A stretch of DNA of 64,000 bases from Kofleriaceae bacterium. Lineage in GTDB: Bacteria; Myxococcota_A; Polyangia; Haliangiales; Haliangiaceae. Below are positions 8,128 to 16,843 of this stretch, piece after piece; within the stretch, counting starts at the first letter, position 1; every line of letters starts with the position of its first letter. Both the position numbers and the translations under genes were made by a program. Location of the stretch: contig JACKDR010000021.1 of NCBI GenBank assembly GCA_020633495.1, forward strand, positions 62,001 through 126,000, given 5' to 3'. Under the pieces are notes generated by a model. The model had not been told where the DNA came from and made no database searches. It worked only from the letters and a program-made list of their open reading frames with translations.

Positions 8128-11100
8128 GGCTCGACTGTACGCTCCGCCGCGGCCGGCGCGACCGCCGCGCCGCCGGCCGCGGGGCCGTGGCCGCGCCCGA
8201 GCACGACCCGCGCCAGCGCCGGCATGATCACGATCGTCACCGCGGTCGACAGCACCAGCCCGCCGATCACCGCGATCGCCAGCGGCCGCTGCAGCTCGGA
8301 GCCGGCGCCGATGCCGGCGGCCAGCGGCGCCAGGCCGGCGATCGTCGCGAACGTCGTCATCAGGATCGGCCGGGTCCGCCGCCGCGCCGCCGCCGCCAGC
8401 GCGTCGTCGACGCCGACGCCGTCGTCGATGAGCCCGAGCGCGTGCTCGAGCAGCAGGATGCCGTTCTTGACCACCAGCCCGACCAGCAGGATGCAGCCGG
8501 TCAGCGACGACACGTCGAGCTCGACGCCGGTCGCGACCAGCACCGCCAGCGCGCCGACCACCGCCAGCGGCGCGCCCAGCAGCACGACCACCGCCAGCCG
8601 CAGCGACCGCAGCTGCACGACCAGGACGATCAGCACCAGCGCGGCGCCCAGCGCGCCGACCAGCACCAGCTCGCCGCGCGCGTCCCGCGCCGAGGCCGCC
8701 TGGCCGCCGATCTCGTAGCGGACCCCGGGTGGCAGGTCGAGGCCGGCGAGGACCTTGCGCACCGCGGCCTCGGCGCCGCCGAGATCGTGGCCGGGCACCG
8801 CCGCGGTCAGGACCACCGCGCCGCGCAGGCCCTCGCGGCGCAGCACCGACGGCGACGCCGGGCGATCGAAGTGGACGACCGCGCCCAGCGTCACCGGCAC
8901 GGGGCCCCACCGGATCGGCATCGCCGCCAGCGCCGCGGCGTCGAGGCGGATCCGGTCCGGGAGCCGGACCCGCACGTCGATGGGCTGGCCGGCACGCGGC
9001 AGCTCGGCGACGACCCGGCCGTCGAGCGCGACGTCGAGGTCGTCGGCGATGCCCTGGGGATCGACGCCGAGCGCGGCGGCGACCGGGCGATCGATCGTCG
9101 CGCGCAGCACCGGGACGTCGCCCTCGACGCCGTCGAACAGGTCCTCGAGCTCGGGCAGCTCGGCCAGCCGCTCGCCGGCCTGCCGCGCGACGTCCTCGAG
9201 GACCCGCGGATCGTCGCCCAGGAACCGGACCTCGATCGGCGACGGGTTGCCCTCGAGGTCGCCGAGCACGTCCTGCAACATCTGGACGAACTCGACCTGG
9301 ATCTCGGGGACCTCGGCGGCGCAGCGCTCGCGGACCTCGTCGATGATGTCGTCGATGCTGCCGCGGCGGCCGCGGGCCACCAGCCGCACCATGATGTCGC
9401 CCTCGTTCTGCAGCGTCGCGGTCGCCGGCCCCATCTCCGAGCCGGTGCGGCGGGTGAACGTCACGACGCCGGGCATCGTCGACAGGACGTGGTCGAGGCC
9501 GCGGGCGGCGCGGTCGGTCTCCTCGAGCGAGGTCCCCGGCGGCAGCCGGAAGTCGATCACGAACGCGCCCTCGTCCATCGGCGGCAGGAAGCCGGTCTGG
9601 ACCCGGGTGGCCAGCCACGCGCCGAGCCCGGCCAGCGCCAGCAGCACGGCGAACGCGATGATCCGGCGCCGGATCAGCCACCGCATCGCGGTCTCGAGCC
9701 GGGCGCCGCCGCGCGCGCCGATCGCGCTGGCGCGGCGCTGGCGCAGCAGCCGGGCCGCCAGGATCGGCGCCACCGTCAGCGACAGCACCAGCGACAGCAC
9801 GACCGCGATGCACAGCGTGCCGGCCAGCGACCGCAGGAAGCTGCCGGTGACCCCCGACAGCAGCGCCAGCGGCGCGAACACGACCACCGTCGTCGCGGTG
9901 GTGCCGACCACCGCGGCGAACAGATCGGCGGCGCCGCGATCGGCGGCGGCCGCGGCGGGCAGGCCCTCCTCGAGCCGCCGCACGATGCCCTCGGTGACGA
10001 CGATCGCGTCGTCGACGACCAGGCCGATCGAGATCGCGAGGCCACCCAGCGACATCAGATCGAGGGTCATGCCGGCCCACCGCATCAGCGCGAACGTCGA
10101 CAGCAGGGTCAGCGGCACCGGCACCGCCGCGACCAGGCCGGCGCGGACGTCGCGCAGGAACAGGCCGATCACCAGCAGCGACAGCACGACGCCGACCAGG
10201 ATCGCGTCGCGCACGCTGGCCATCGACTCGACCACCAGCGCCGCCTGGTCGTAGACCGGCTCGATCCGGACCCCGGCGGGCAGCGCCCCGCTCGCGGTCA
10301 GCTCGGCGACCGCGGCGCGGGCGCCGTCGACGACCTCGACCGTGCTCGACCCCGGCATCCGCGCCACCGCGATCACGACGCTGTCGCCGTCGGGGCTGGT
10401 CACGATGACGTCGGGATCCGCCCAGCCCTCGCGGACGTCGGCGACCGCCGACAGCGGCACGGTGCCGGCCGGGCCGTCCGCCACCGGCAGCGCGGCGATG
10501 CCGGCGAGATCGACCGGCCGGGCGTCGATCACGACCGGCAGGGTCTGGTAGGCGTCGAGGACCCGGCCGACGCCGTCGAAGCGATCCTCCCGGGCCAGGC
10601 GGTCGGCGACCGCCGCCGGCGTGAGGTGCAGGTCGGCCAGCGCCTGCGGCCGCAGCTCGACCTCGAGCTCGCGCTCGCGACCGCCGCCGACCTCGACCGC
10701 GCCGACGCCGGCGACCCGCACCAGCTGGGGCCGCACCACCCGCTCGGCCAGCTCGCGCAGGATCCGCGGATCGGCGCCGGTGAGGTTGAACGTGATCACC
10801 GGGACCGCGGTGGGCAGGACGCGCTCGACGTGGGTCTCGGTGCCGTCGGGCAGCGCCGCGCCGGCGACCGCGGCGTTGCACATCTGCTCGGCCCGCATCG
10901 GATCGACGCCGGGCGCCAGCAGGACGTTGACCTCGGCGGCGCCGCGGATCGTGCGGGCCCGGACGTAGCGGACCCCGGGCACCACCGCCAGCGCCTCCTC
11001 GAGCGGCCGCGTCACCTGCAGCTCGAGCAGGTCGGGCGGCTGCTGGGCGCGGTGCGCGACCACGACGACCCGCGGGAACTCCATCTCGGGGTAGATGCCG

Positions 11101-11201
11101 GTGGGCAGGCGGAACAGCGCCAGCGCCCCGGCGGCCGCCAGGCCCAGCGCGATCAGCCACACCAGGCTGGCGCGGCGGTGCAGCCAGCTCGCCAGGGTCA
11201 C
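8124..11201 (-). CDS. RND-family efflux pump, inner membrane subunit
   Basis: 1025 residues, the normal length of the AcrB/CusA superfamily. It starts with a single membrane helix (SLVWLIALGLAAAGALALF), then the porter loop, a six-helix bundle, a second periplasmic loop and the second bundle. The intramembrane proton relay is present in helix 4 (GLAISIGLVVDDAIVVTEGI, adjacent Asp-Asp). The double Asp is typical of drug-type (HAE) pumps and differs from the single-Asp pattern of heavy-metal pumps, but substrate cannot be assigned. GTG start overlaps the adaptor stop; stop overlaps the regulator start. It works with the adaptor and outer membrane factor encoded just upstream to move substrates across the whole envelope. 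Confidence 0.93.
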   Translation of the reverse strand: MTLASWLHRRASLVWLIALGLAAAGALALFRLPTGIYPEMEFPRVVVVAHRAQQPPDLLELQVTRPLEEALAVVPGVRYVRARTIRGAAEVNVLLAPGVDPMRAEQMCNAAVAGAALPDGTETHVERVLPTAVPVITFNLTGADPRILRELAERVVRPQLVRVAGVGAVEVGGGRERELEVELRPQALADLHLTPAAVADRLAREDRFDGVGRVLDAYQTLPVVIDARPVDLAGIAALPVADGPAGTVPLSAVADVREGWADPDVIVTSPDGDSVVIAVARMPGSSTVEVVDGARAAVAELTASGALPAGVRIEPVYDQAALVVESMASVRDAILVGVVLSLLVIGLFLRDVRAGLVAAVPVPLTLLSTFALMRWAGMTLDLMSLGGLAISIGLVVDDAIVVTEGIVRRLEEGLPAAAAADRGAADLFAAVVGTTATTVVVFAPLALLSGVTGSFLRSLAGTLCIAVVLSLVLSLTVAPILAARLLRQRRASAIGARGGARLETAMRWLIRRRIIAFAVLLALAGLGAWLATRVQTGFLPPMDEGAFVIDFRLPPGTSLEETDRAARGLDHVLSTMPGVVTFTRRTGSEMGPATATLQNEGDIMVRLVARGRRGSIDDIIDEVRERCAAEVPEIQVEFVQMLQDVLGDLEGNPSPIEVRFLGDDPRVLEDVARQAGERLAELPELEDLFDGVEGDVPVLRATIDRPVAAALGVDPQGIADDLDVALDGRVVAELPRAGQPIDVRVRLPDRIRLDAAALAAMPIRWGPVPVTLGAVVHFDRPASPSVLRREGLRGAVVLTAAVPGHDLGGAEAAVRKVLAGLDLPPGVRYEIGGQAASARDARGELVLVGALGAALVLIVLVVQLRSLRLAVVVLLGAPLAVVGALAVLVATGVELDVSSLTGCILLVGLVVKNGILLLEHALGLIDDGVGVDDALAAAARRRTRPILMTTFATIAGLAPLAAGIGAGSELQRPLAIAVIGGLVLSTAVTIVIMPALARVVLGRGHGPAAGGAAVAPAAAERTVEP

Positions 11202-12295
11202 GGCGCCGCGACCTCGATCGCCTGGCCGTCCTCGAGGCCGAGCACGTGGTCGACGACGATCCGCTCGCCCGCGGTCAGCCCGGCGGCGATCTCGAGCGTG
11301 CCGTCGCCGCGGCTGCCGACGGTGACGTCGCGGACCTCGACGTGATCCTCGACGCCGCCGGCGCACACCAGGACCTCGTCGTGGCCGGCGATCGACCGCC
11401 GCACCGCCGCCGACGGGATCAGGATCGCCGGGTGCGGCGCGCGCCGCACCGTCGCCTGCCCCGGCAGCCCGACCGCGGGGTGGACGCCGTCGGGGAGCTG
11501 CAGGCGGATCCGCACCGTGCCCAGCGCGGTGCCGGGATCGAGCGCCGGCGCGACGACGACGACCTCGCCGGGGATGACGACGCCGGGCCGGGCGTCGAGC
11601 ACGACGTCGGCGGCGCCGCCCGCGACCAGGCCGATCAGCTCGGCGCCGGTGACCTGGGTCCGCAGCTCGAGCACCGACAGGTCCGCGACCTCGGCGATCG
11701 CGGTGTCGGCGCCGTCGACGACCTCGCCGGCGCGGCGGTGGACGTGCAGGACGGTGCCGGCGCGCGGCGACCGCAGCTCGGTGCGGGCCAGGCGTCCCCG
11801 GGCCAGCTGCCGCCGCGCGGTCGCGGCGTCGACCGCGGCGCGCGCCGCCTCCTCGCGCGCGATCGCGGCGTCGAGCTCCTTCTGCGGCGAGATGCCCTTG
11901 GCGACCAGGCTCTCGCGCCGGGCCCGGTCGGCGGTCGCGACCCGCAGCTCGGCCTGGGCCGCCGCCAGCTCGGCGCCGCTCTCGGCGGCGGTCGCGCCCA
12001 GCGACGGGTCCTCGATCACCGCGATCAGCGCGCCGGCGGCGACGACGTCGCCCTCCTCGACCGCGATCTTGGTGATCCGACCCGACACCGTCGCGGCGAT
12101 CACCGCCTCGGCGCGCGGCGGCGGCGCGACCACGCCGCGCAGCACCAGCGGCTCGGCCAGCGACGTCGTCGCGACCGGCAGGCACGCGACCCGCACCGCC
12201 GGCCGCGGCGTCTCGTCCTCGGTCTCGCCGCCGCCGCGGTTGCACGCGGCGACCAGCGCGGCGAGGGCCAGCGCGGCCCGGGCGGCGCGGCTCAC
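11198..12295 (-). CDS. Efflux pump periplasmic adaptor, lipoprotein (membrane fusion protein)
   Basis: 365 residues. Signal peptide with lipobox LVAAC (Cys at residue 18), then biotinyl/lipoyl halves flanking a coiled-coil hairpin (repeat-rich Ala/Arg/Glu helices around residues 95-165), then beta-barrel and membrane-proximal domains. This is the HlyD/AcrA family layout. It bridges the inner membrane pump and the outer membrane factor. The GTG start overlaps the preceding stop (GTGA) and its own stop overlaps the pump GTG, so subunit synthesis is coupled. Confidence 0.92.
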   Translation of the reverse strand: MSRAARAALALAALVAACNRGGGETEDETPRPAVRVACLPVATTSLAEPLVLRGVVAPPPRAEAVIAATVSGRITKIAVEEGDVVAAGALIAVIEDPSLGATAAESGAELAAAQAELRVATADRARRESLVAKGISPQKELDAAIAREEAARAAVDAATARRQLARGRLARTELRSPRAGTVLHVHRRAGEVVDGADTAIAEVADLSVLELRTQVTGAELIGLVAGGAADVVLDARPGVVIPGEVVVVAPALDPGTALGTVRIRLQLPDGVHPAVGLPGQATVRRAPHPAILIPSAAVRRSIAGHDEVLVCAGGVEDHVEVRDVTVGSRGDGTLEIAAGLTAGERIVVDHVLGLEDGQAIEVAAP

Positions 12296-13498
12296 GGCGC
12301 CCCTCCGGCGACCCGCTCGAGGTCGGCCCAGGCCTCGGCGGCGTCGACCTCGGCGTCGACCTGCTCGCCGCGGACCTCGAGCAGATCGCGCTCGGTCTGG
12401 ATCACCGTCACCAGATCGGCCTCGCCCTCGCGGTAGGCCTCGCGGGTCAGCGCCGCGGCGCGCTCCTGCGCCGGCACCAGCTCGTCGGTGAGGCCGCGGA
12501 CCCGCCGGGTCGCCGCGTCCCAGCGCCGGCGCGCCGCCGTGACCTCGGCGCTGACCTGGCGCGCCAGCGCGGTCGCGGTCGCCTCCTCGGCGGCGACCCG
12601 GGCCCGCGCCGCCGCGACCCGCCGCGCGCCGCGCCCGAACAGCGGCAGATCGACGGCGAGCGACACCAGCACGTCGGTCGGGGCGCCCGTGGCCTCGAAC
12701 GCGTCGACCTCGACCTCGAGGCGCAGCTCGGGGCGGCCCTCGACCCGGGCCTGATCGACCGCGGCGGCGGCGGCGGCGACTCGACGGCGCTGGGCCCGCA
12801 GCTCGGGGACCTCGCCGGCGTCGGCGGCGTCGACGTCGCCGCCGGGCAGCCCGCCGGCGGTGGCCAGGGCCTCGTCGGCGTCCCAGCCCAGCAGCCCGGC
12901 GAGGTCGGCGCCCGCGATCGCGACGGCGCGGGTGGCGTCGTCGGCGGCCCAGCCGAGCCCGCGCCGCCTGCGCGGTCGCGTTGACGACGTCGGCCTCCGA
13001 GGCGTCGCCGGCGTCGCGGCGCGCGGCCGCGACGTCGACCAGCGCGCGCATGCGCTCGGCGCCGTCGGCCGCCAGCGTCGCCGCCTGCTCGGCCCGGTAC
13101 AGCGCCAGCCACGCCAGCGTCACCGCCAGGCGCAGGTCCACCGCGCCGACCGTCTCCTCGGCGCGCGCGACGTCGGCCTCGGCGCGGGCGACGCCGCGCG
13201 CGGCCCGGCCCCGGCCCAAGACCGGCAGCGGCACCCCGGCGATCGCGATCAGCCGGTTGGTCGACCGCGCGGTCCCGACCTGCACGCTGGTCGCCGGCCA
13301 GCCGCCGGCGGCGTCGGCGTCGGCGCCGGCGGCGAGGGTCCGCCGGTGCGCGGCGATCCGCGCCGGCGCGTCGGCCGCGGCGGCGCGGACGTCGTCGAGG
13401 GTGACCGCCCGGGGCGCGGCGGCGACCGGGCGGGCCACGGCCGCCACGGCGAGCGCGCTGACGACCACGGCGGCGAGGAGGGGCGCTGGCACGCGCAT
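12292..13498 (-). CDS. TolC-family outer membrane factor, frameshifted
   Basis: About 402 residues if one shift is bridged. It has a signal peptide (LLAAVVVSALAVAAVARPVAAA) and two outer-membrane-efflux repeats with long helices. The first frame runs to about 12950; beyond it sense continues one base later (ADDATRAVAIAGADLAGLLGW, then VSLAVDLPLFGRGARR) to the stop at 12292. A GGG run on the coding strand (12948-12950) with one base too many explains it. First gene of the efflux operon, ATG at 13498. With the shift taken literally the channel would be truncated at mid-protein and downstream genes would depend on re-initiation. Confidence 0.8.
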
Positions 13499-13589
13499 GC
13501 CGCATCGTGACGCGCCCGCCGCGGTGACATCATTAAGACCGGATGAAGGCGTGGCGCGATGAACCGCGATCACGGTGTAGGCTGCCCGC

Positions 13590-14855
13590 GTGCCACGCCA
13601 CGACAGCGCCCACGACGCAGTGCTCGCGGTGCAGAGCGGCCAGCGCGTCTTCGTCCACGGCGGGGTCGCGACCCCGCACGGCCTGCTCGACGCCCTCGTC
13701 GCCCAGGCCGACCGCCTGCGCGACGTCGAGCTGATCCACCTGCACACCACCGGGCCCGCCACCTACGCCGATCCGAAGTACGCCGACAGCTTCCGGGTCG
13801 CCAACCTGTTCGTCGGCGGCAACCTGCGCGGCCGCCTCGATCACGACCGGGTCGACTACCTGCCCGCGTTCCTGTCCGAGATCCCGGCGCTGTTCCGGTC
13901 GGGCCGGCGCCGCCTCGACGTCGCGCTGATCCAGGTGTCGCCGCCGGATCGCCACGGCTTCGTGTCGCTGGGCACCAGCGTCGACGTCGCCCACGCCGCG
14001 GTCGAGGTCGCGCCGGTGGTGATCGCCCAGGTCAACCCGCGCATGCCCCGCATCCACGGCGACGGCATCCTCCGCCTCGAACAGATCCACCACTGGTACG
14101 AGGAGACCGCCGAGCTGCCCGAGCACCCGCCCGAGCCGCTCGGCGAGGTCGAGCGCGCGATCGGCCGCAACGTCGCCGGCCTGGTCGAGGACGGCGCGAC
14201 CCTGCAGATGGGCATCGGCGCGATCCCCAACGCGGTCCTGGCCGAGCTGGGGCGCCACCGCCACCTCGGCGTCCACACCGAGATGTTCTCCGACGGCCTG
14301 CTGCCGCTGCTCGAGAGCGGCGTCGTCGACAACCAGCACAAGACGATCCACCCCGGCCGCACGATCTCCGGCTTCGTCATGGGCACCCGCGCCCTGTACG
14401 ACTACGTCGACGACAACCCGACGGTCATGCAGCTCGACATCGCCTACGTCAACCGGGTCGACGTCATCGCGCGCAACCCCAAGGTCACGGCGATCAACTC
14501 GGCGGTCGAGGTCGACCTGACCGGCCAGGTCTGCGCCGACTCGATCGGCGAGCGCATCATCTCCGGGGTCGGCGGCCAGATGGACTTCATCCGCGGCGCC
14601 GCGCTGTCCAAGGGCGGCAAGCCGATCATCGCGCTGCCCAGCCGGACCAGCCGGGGCCAGGCCCGGATCGTGTCGCGGCTGCGCCACGGCGCCGGCGTGG
14701 TCACGACCCGGGCCCACGTCCACTACGTGGTCACCGAGCACGGCGTCGCCGACCTGTACGGCAAGACCCTGGCCGAGCGGGCCCGGGCCCTGATCGCGAT
14801 CGCCGACCCCGACGATCGCGAGGATCTGGCCCGCGCGTGGCGTGAAGCACGCTGA
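13590..14855 (+). CDS. Acetyl-CoA hydrolase/transferase family protein (class I CoA-transferase)
   Basis: 421 residues, typical of the acetyl-CoA hydrolase / 4-hydroxybutyrate CoA-transferase family. The family active-site glutamate is expected in HTEMFSDGLLPL, and the glycine loop GVGGQMDF that shapes the oxyanion pocket follows. These enzymes move CoA between acyl groups, usually with acetate or butyrate as partner. Which acid is used cannot be read from sequence. Start is a GTG at 13590. It is divergent from the efflux operon and is followed in the same direction by the chloride channel gene after a hairpin, so it is probably its own transcription unit. Confidence 0.88.
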   Translation: MPRHDSAHDAVLAVQSGQRVFVHGGVATPHGLLDALVAQADRLRDVELIHLHTTGPATYADPKYADSFRVANLFVGGNLRGRLDHDRVDYLPAFLSEIPALFRSGRRRLDVALIQVSPPDRHGFVSLGTSVDVAHAAVEVAPVVIAQVNPRMPRIHGDGILRLEQIHHWYEETAELPEHPPEPLGEVERAIGRNVAGLVEDGATLQMGIGAIPNAVLAELGRHRHLGVHTEMFSDGLLPLLESGVVDNQHKTIHPGRTISGFVMGTRALYDYVDDNPTVMQLDIAYVNRVDVIARNPKVTAINSAVEVDLTGQVCADSIGERIISGVGGQMDFIRGAALSKGGKPIIALPSRTSRGQARIVSRLRHGAGVVTTRAHVHYVVTEHGVADLYGKTLAERARALIAIADPDDREDLARAWREAR

Positions 14856-14856
14856 C

Positions 14857-14903
14857 GGCGCCGCCGGGCCGCCGGCGCCGGGAGAACCCCGGGGCCCCGG
14901 GTT
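14857..14903 (+). terminator. Probable terminator hairpins after the CoA-transferase gene
   Basis: GGCGCCG (14857-14863) pairs with CGGCGCC (14873-14879) around a 9-base loop, followed by a perfect 14-bp palindrome CCCGGGGCCCCGGG (14888-14901) and a TTGT stretch. It sits between the CoA-transferase stop and the channel start. There is no long U tract, so termination strength is uncertain. Confidence 0.4.
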
Positions 14904-14927
14904 GTCTGCGACGACGAGGGGTGTATT

Positions 14928-16805
14928 GTGCGCCGCAACGTGCCCGCTCAGCGCAGTCCTCGCCGGTTCGACCCGTTCGCCGGCCTGGGTGACATCACCG
15001 ACATCGTCGAACGCTTCAACCTCCGCAGGGTCTACTACTGGCTGCTGCTGGCCGGCCTGGTCGGCGTCGTGGGCGGCCTGGGCGCGCTGGGCTTCAAGTG
15101 GCTCACCGACCAGGTCCTGGAGCTGTTCTGGGGCCTCTTCATCGGCCACGCCCCGGCCACCGCGGGCGGCGAACCCTCCGAGATCACGGTCCACGGCGAC
15201 CTCCGCACCTGGGCGCTGATCCTGGCCCCGGCCATCGGCGGCCTCCTGTCGGCGCTGCTGGTCTACCGGTTCGCGCCCGAGGCCGAGGGCCACGGCACCG
15301 ACGCGGCGATCCGCGCCTACCACCGCAACCGCGGCGTCATCCGGGCCCGCATCCCGATCGTCAAGATCCTGGCCTCGGCCCTGACCCTGGGCTCCGGCGG
15401 CAGCGCCGGCCGCGAGGGCCCGATCGCCCAGATCGGCGCCGGCTTCGGCAGCCTGCTCGGCACCACGCTCAAGCTGTCGGACCGCGAGCGCCGCATCCTG
15501 CTCGCCGCCGGCGTCTCGGCCGGCATCGGCGCCATCTTCCGCGCCCCGCTGGCCGGCGCGATCTTCGCCGCCGAGGTCCTCTACCGCGAGCCCGACATCG
15601 AGGCCGAGGTCGTGGTCCCGGCGCTCTTGTCGTCGATCGTCAGCTACAGCATCTACTGCGCGGTCCACGGCTTCGGCCACCTGTTCACCGGCACCGAGAG
15701 CTTCACCTTCCACGACCCGCGCGCCCTGCTCTGCTACGCCGTGCTCGGCCTGGTCGCGGCGTTCGGCGGCATCACCTTCGTCAAGATCTTCGACGGCACC
15801 ACCGCGCTGTTCAAGCGCTGGAAGATCACCAACTACGCCAAGCCGGCGATCGGCGGCGCGCTGACCGGCATGATCGGCCTGGCCGGCTACCTGATCAGCC
15901 GCGACACCGGCGCCCTCGCGGTCATGGGCTCGGGCTACGGCATGCTGCAGGGCGGGGTCAGCGAGATGAGCGCGCTCGGCCCGTCGCTGGGCATCCTGTC
16001 GTTCGTCGCGTTCGGCAAGATGGTGACGTCGTCGCTGACGATCGGCTCCGGCGGCTCGGGCGGCGTCTTCGGCCCGTCGATGGTGATCGGCGGCTGCCTG
16101 GGCGCCGTCGTCGGCACGATGTTCCACGCCTGGTTCCCCGACGTCGTGCCCAACGTCGGCCCGTTCACGATCGTCGGCATGGCCGGGTTCTTCGCCGGCG
16201 TCGCCAAGGCGCCGATCTCGACCCTGCTGATGGTCGGCGACCTCACCGGCAACTACTCGCTGCTGCTGCCGTCGATGCTGGTCGTCGGCATCTCGATGAT
16301 CATGGTCCACCGCTGGACGATCTACCCGGAGGCGGTCGCGACCCGCGCCGACTCGCCGGCCCACAAGGGCGAGTTCCTGCACGACGTCCTGTCGGACCTG
16401 CGGATCGCCTCGGTCTACGACGCCAAGCGGGCCACCCGCAGCCTGTCGCCGGCGACCCCGCTCGACGACGTCCTGCAGCTGGTCAGCGAGACCACCCAGC
16501 ACAGCTTCCCGCTGGTCGACGCCGAGGGCCGCCTGGTCGGCACGTTCTCGCTCGACGAGGTCCGCCAGGTCCTGCAGGAGCAGGACGTCGTCCGCGATCT
16601 GATCGTCGCCCAGGATCTGGCGACCAGCGACGCCCCGACGGTCGGCCCCGACGACACCGTCCAGCGCGCGCTCGACCTGCTGACGATCCGGCAGCTCGAC
16701 GAGCTGCCGGTGGTCGACGAGGAGGGCCGGCTGCTCGGCGTCGTCGACCGCAGCGACATCATGCTGGGCTACACCCGGCGCCTCGCCGAGCTGCGCAAGG
16801 GCTGA
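14928..16805 (+). CDS. ClC-family chloride channel or antiporter with C-terminal CBS pair
   Basis: 625 residues. About ten hydrophobic segments cover residues 30-440. The three ion-path signatures of ClC proteins are visible: GSGGSAGREGP (with the gating Glu of GREGP), GSGGSGGVFGPS, and the late conserved Tyr-containing helix. The Glu gate is kept, so channel versus proton-coupled exchange cannot be decided. Residues about 485-620 form two CBS domains (PATPLDDVLQLVSETTQHSFPLVD and the VGPDDTVQRALDLL repeat), which in other proteins bind adenine nucleotides and regulate gating. GTG start at 14928. Role: anion balance or pH response at the inner membrane. Confidence 0.92.
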   Translation: MRRNVPAQRSPRRFDPFAGLGDITDIVERFNLRRVYYWLLLAGLVGVVGGLGALGFKWLTDQVLELFWGLFIGHAPATAGGEPSEITVHGDLRTWALILAPAIGGLLSALLVYRFAPEAEGHGTDAAIRAYHRNRGVIRARIPIVKILASALTLGSGGSAGREGPIAQIGAGFGSLLGTTLKLSDRERRILLAAGVSAGIGAIFRAPLAGAIFAAEVLYREPDIEAEVVVPALLSSIVSYSIYCAVHGFGHLFTGTESFTFHDPRALLCYAVLGLVAAFGGITFVKIFDGTTALFKRWKITNYAKPAIGGALTGMIGLAGYLISRDTGALAVMGSGYGMLQGGVSEMSALGPSLGILSFVAFGKMVTSSLTIGSGGSGGVFGPSMVIGGCLGAVVGTMFHAWFPDVVPNVGPFTIVGMAGFFAGVAKAPISTLLMVGDLTGNYSLLLPSMLVVGISMIMVHRWTIYPEAVATRADSPAHKGEFLHDVLSDLRIASVYDAKRATRSLSPATPLDDVLQLVSETTQHSFPLVDAEGRLVGTFSLDEVRQVLQEQDVVRDLIVAQDLATSDAPTVGPDDTVQRALDLLTIRQLDELPVVDEEGRLLGVVDRSDIMLGYTRRLAELRKG

Positions 16806-16843
16806 CGCCGCGCGGTCCGGGCAGCTGGTACGATCGGGCTCCC

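Noticed and set aside
8187..11345. Long open frame of over 1000 codons on the forward strand
   Set aside because: It is antisense to the RND pump and adaptor genes. Its product is Asp/Arg/His/Gln-rich without domains, as expected for the reverse reading of a GC-rich gene with strong third-position bias.
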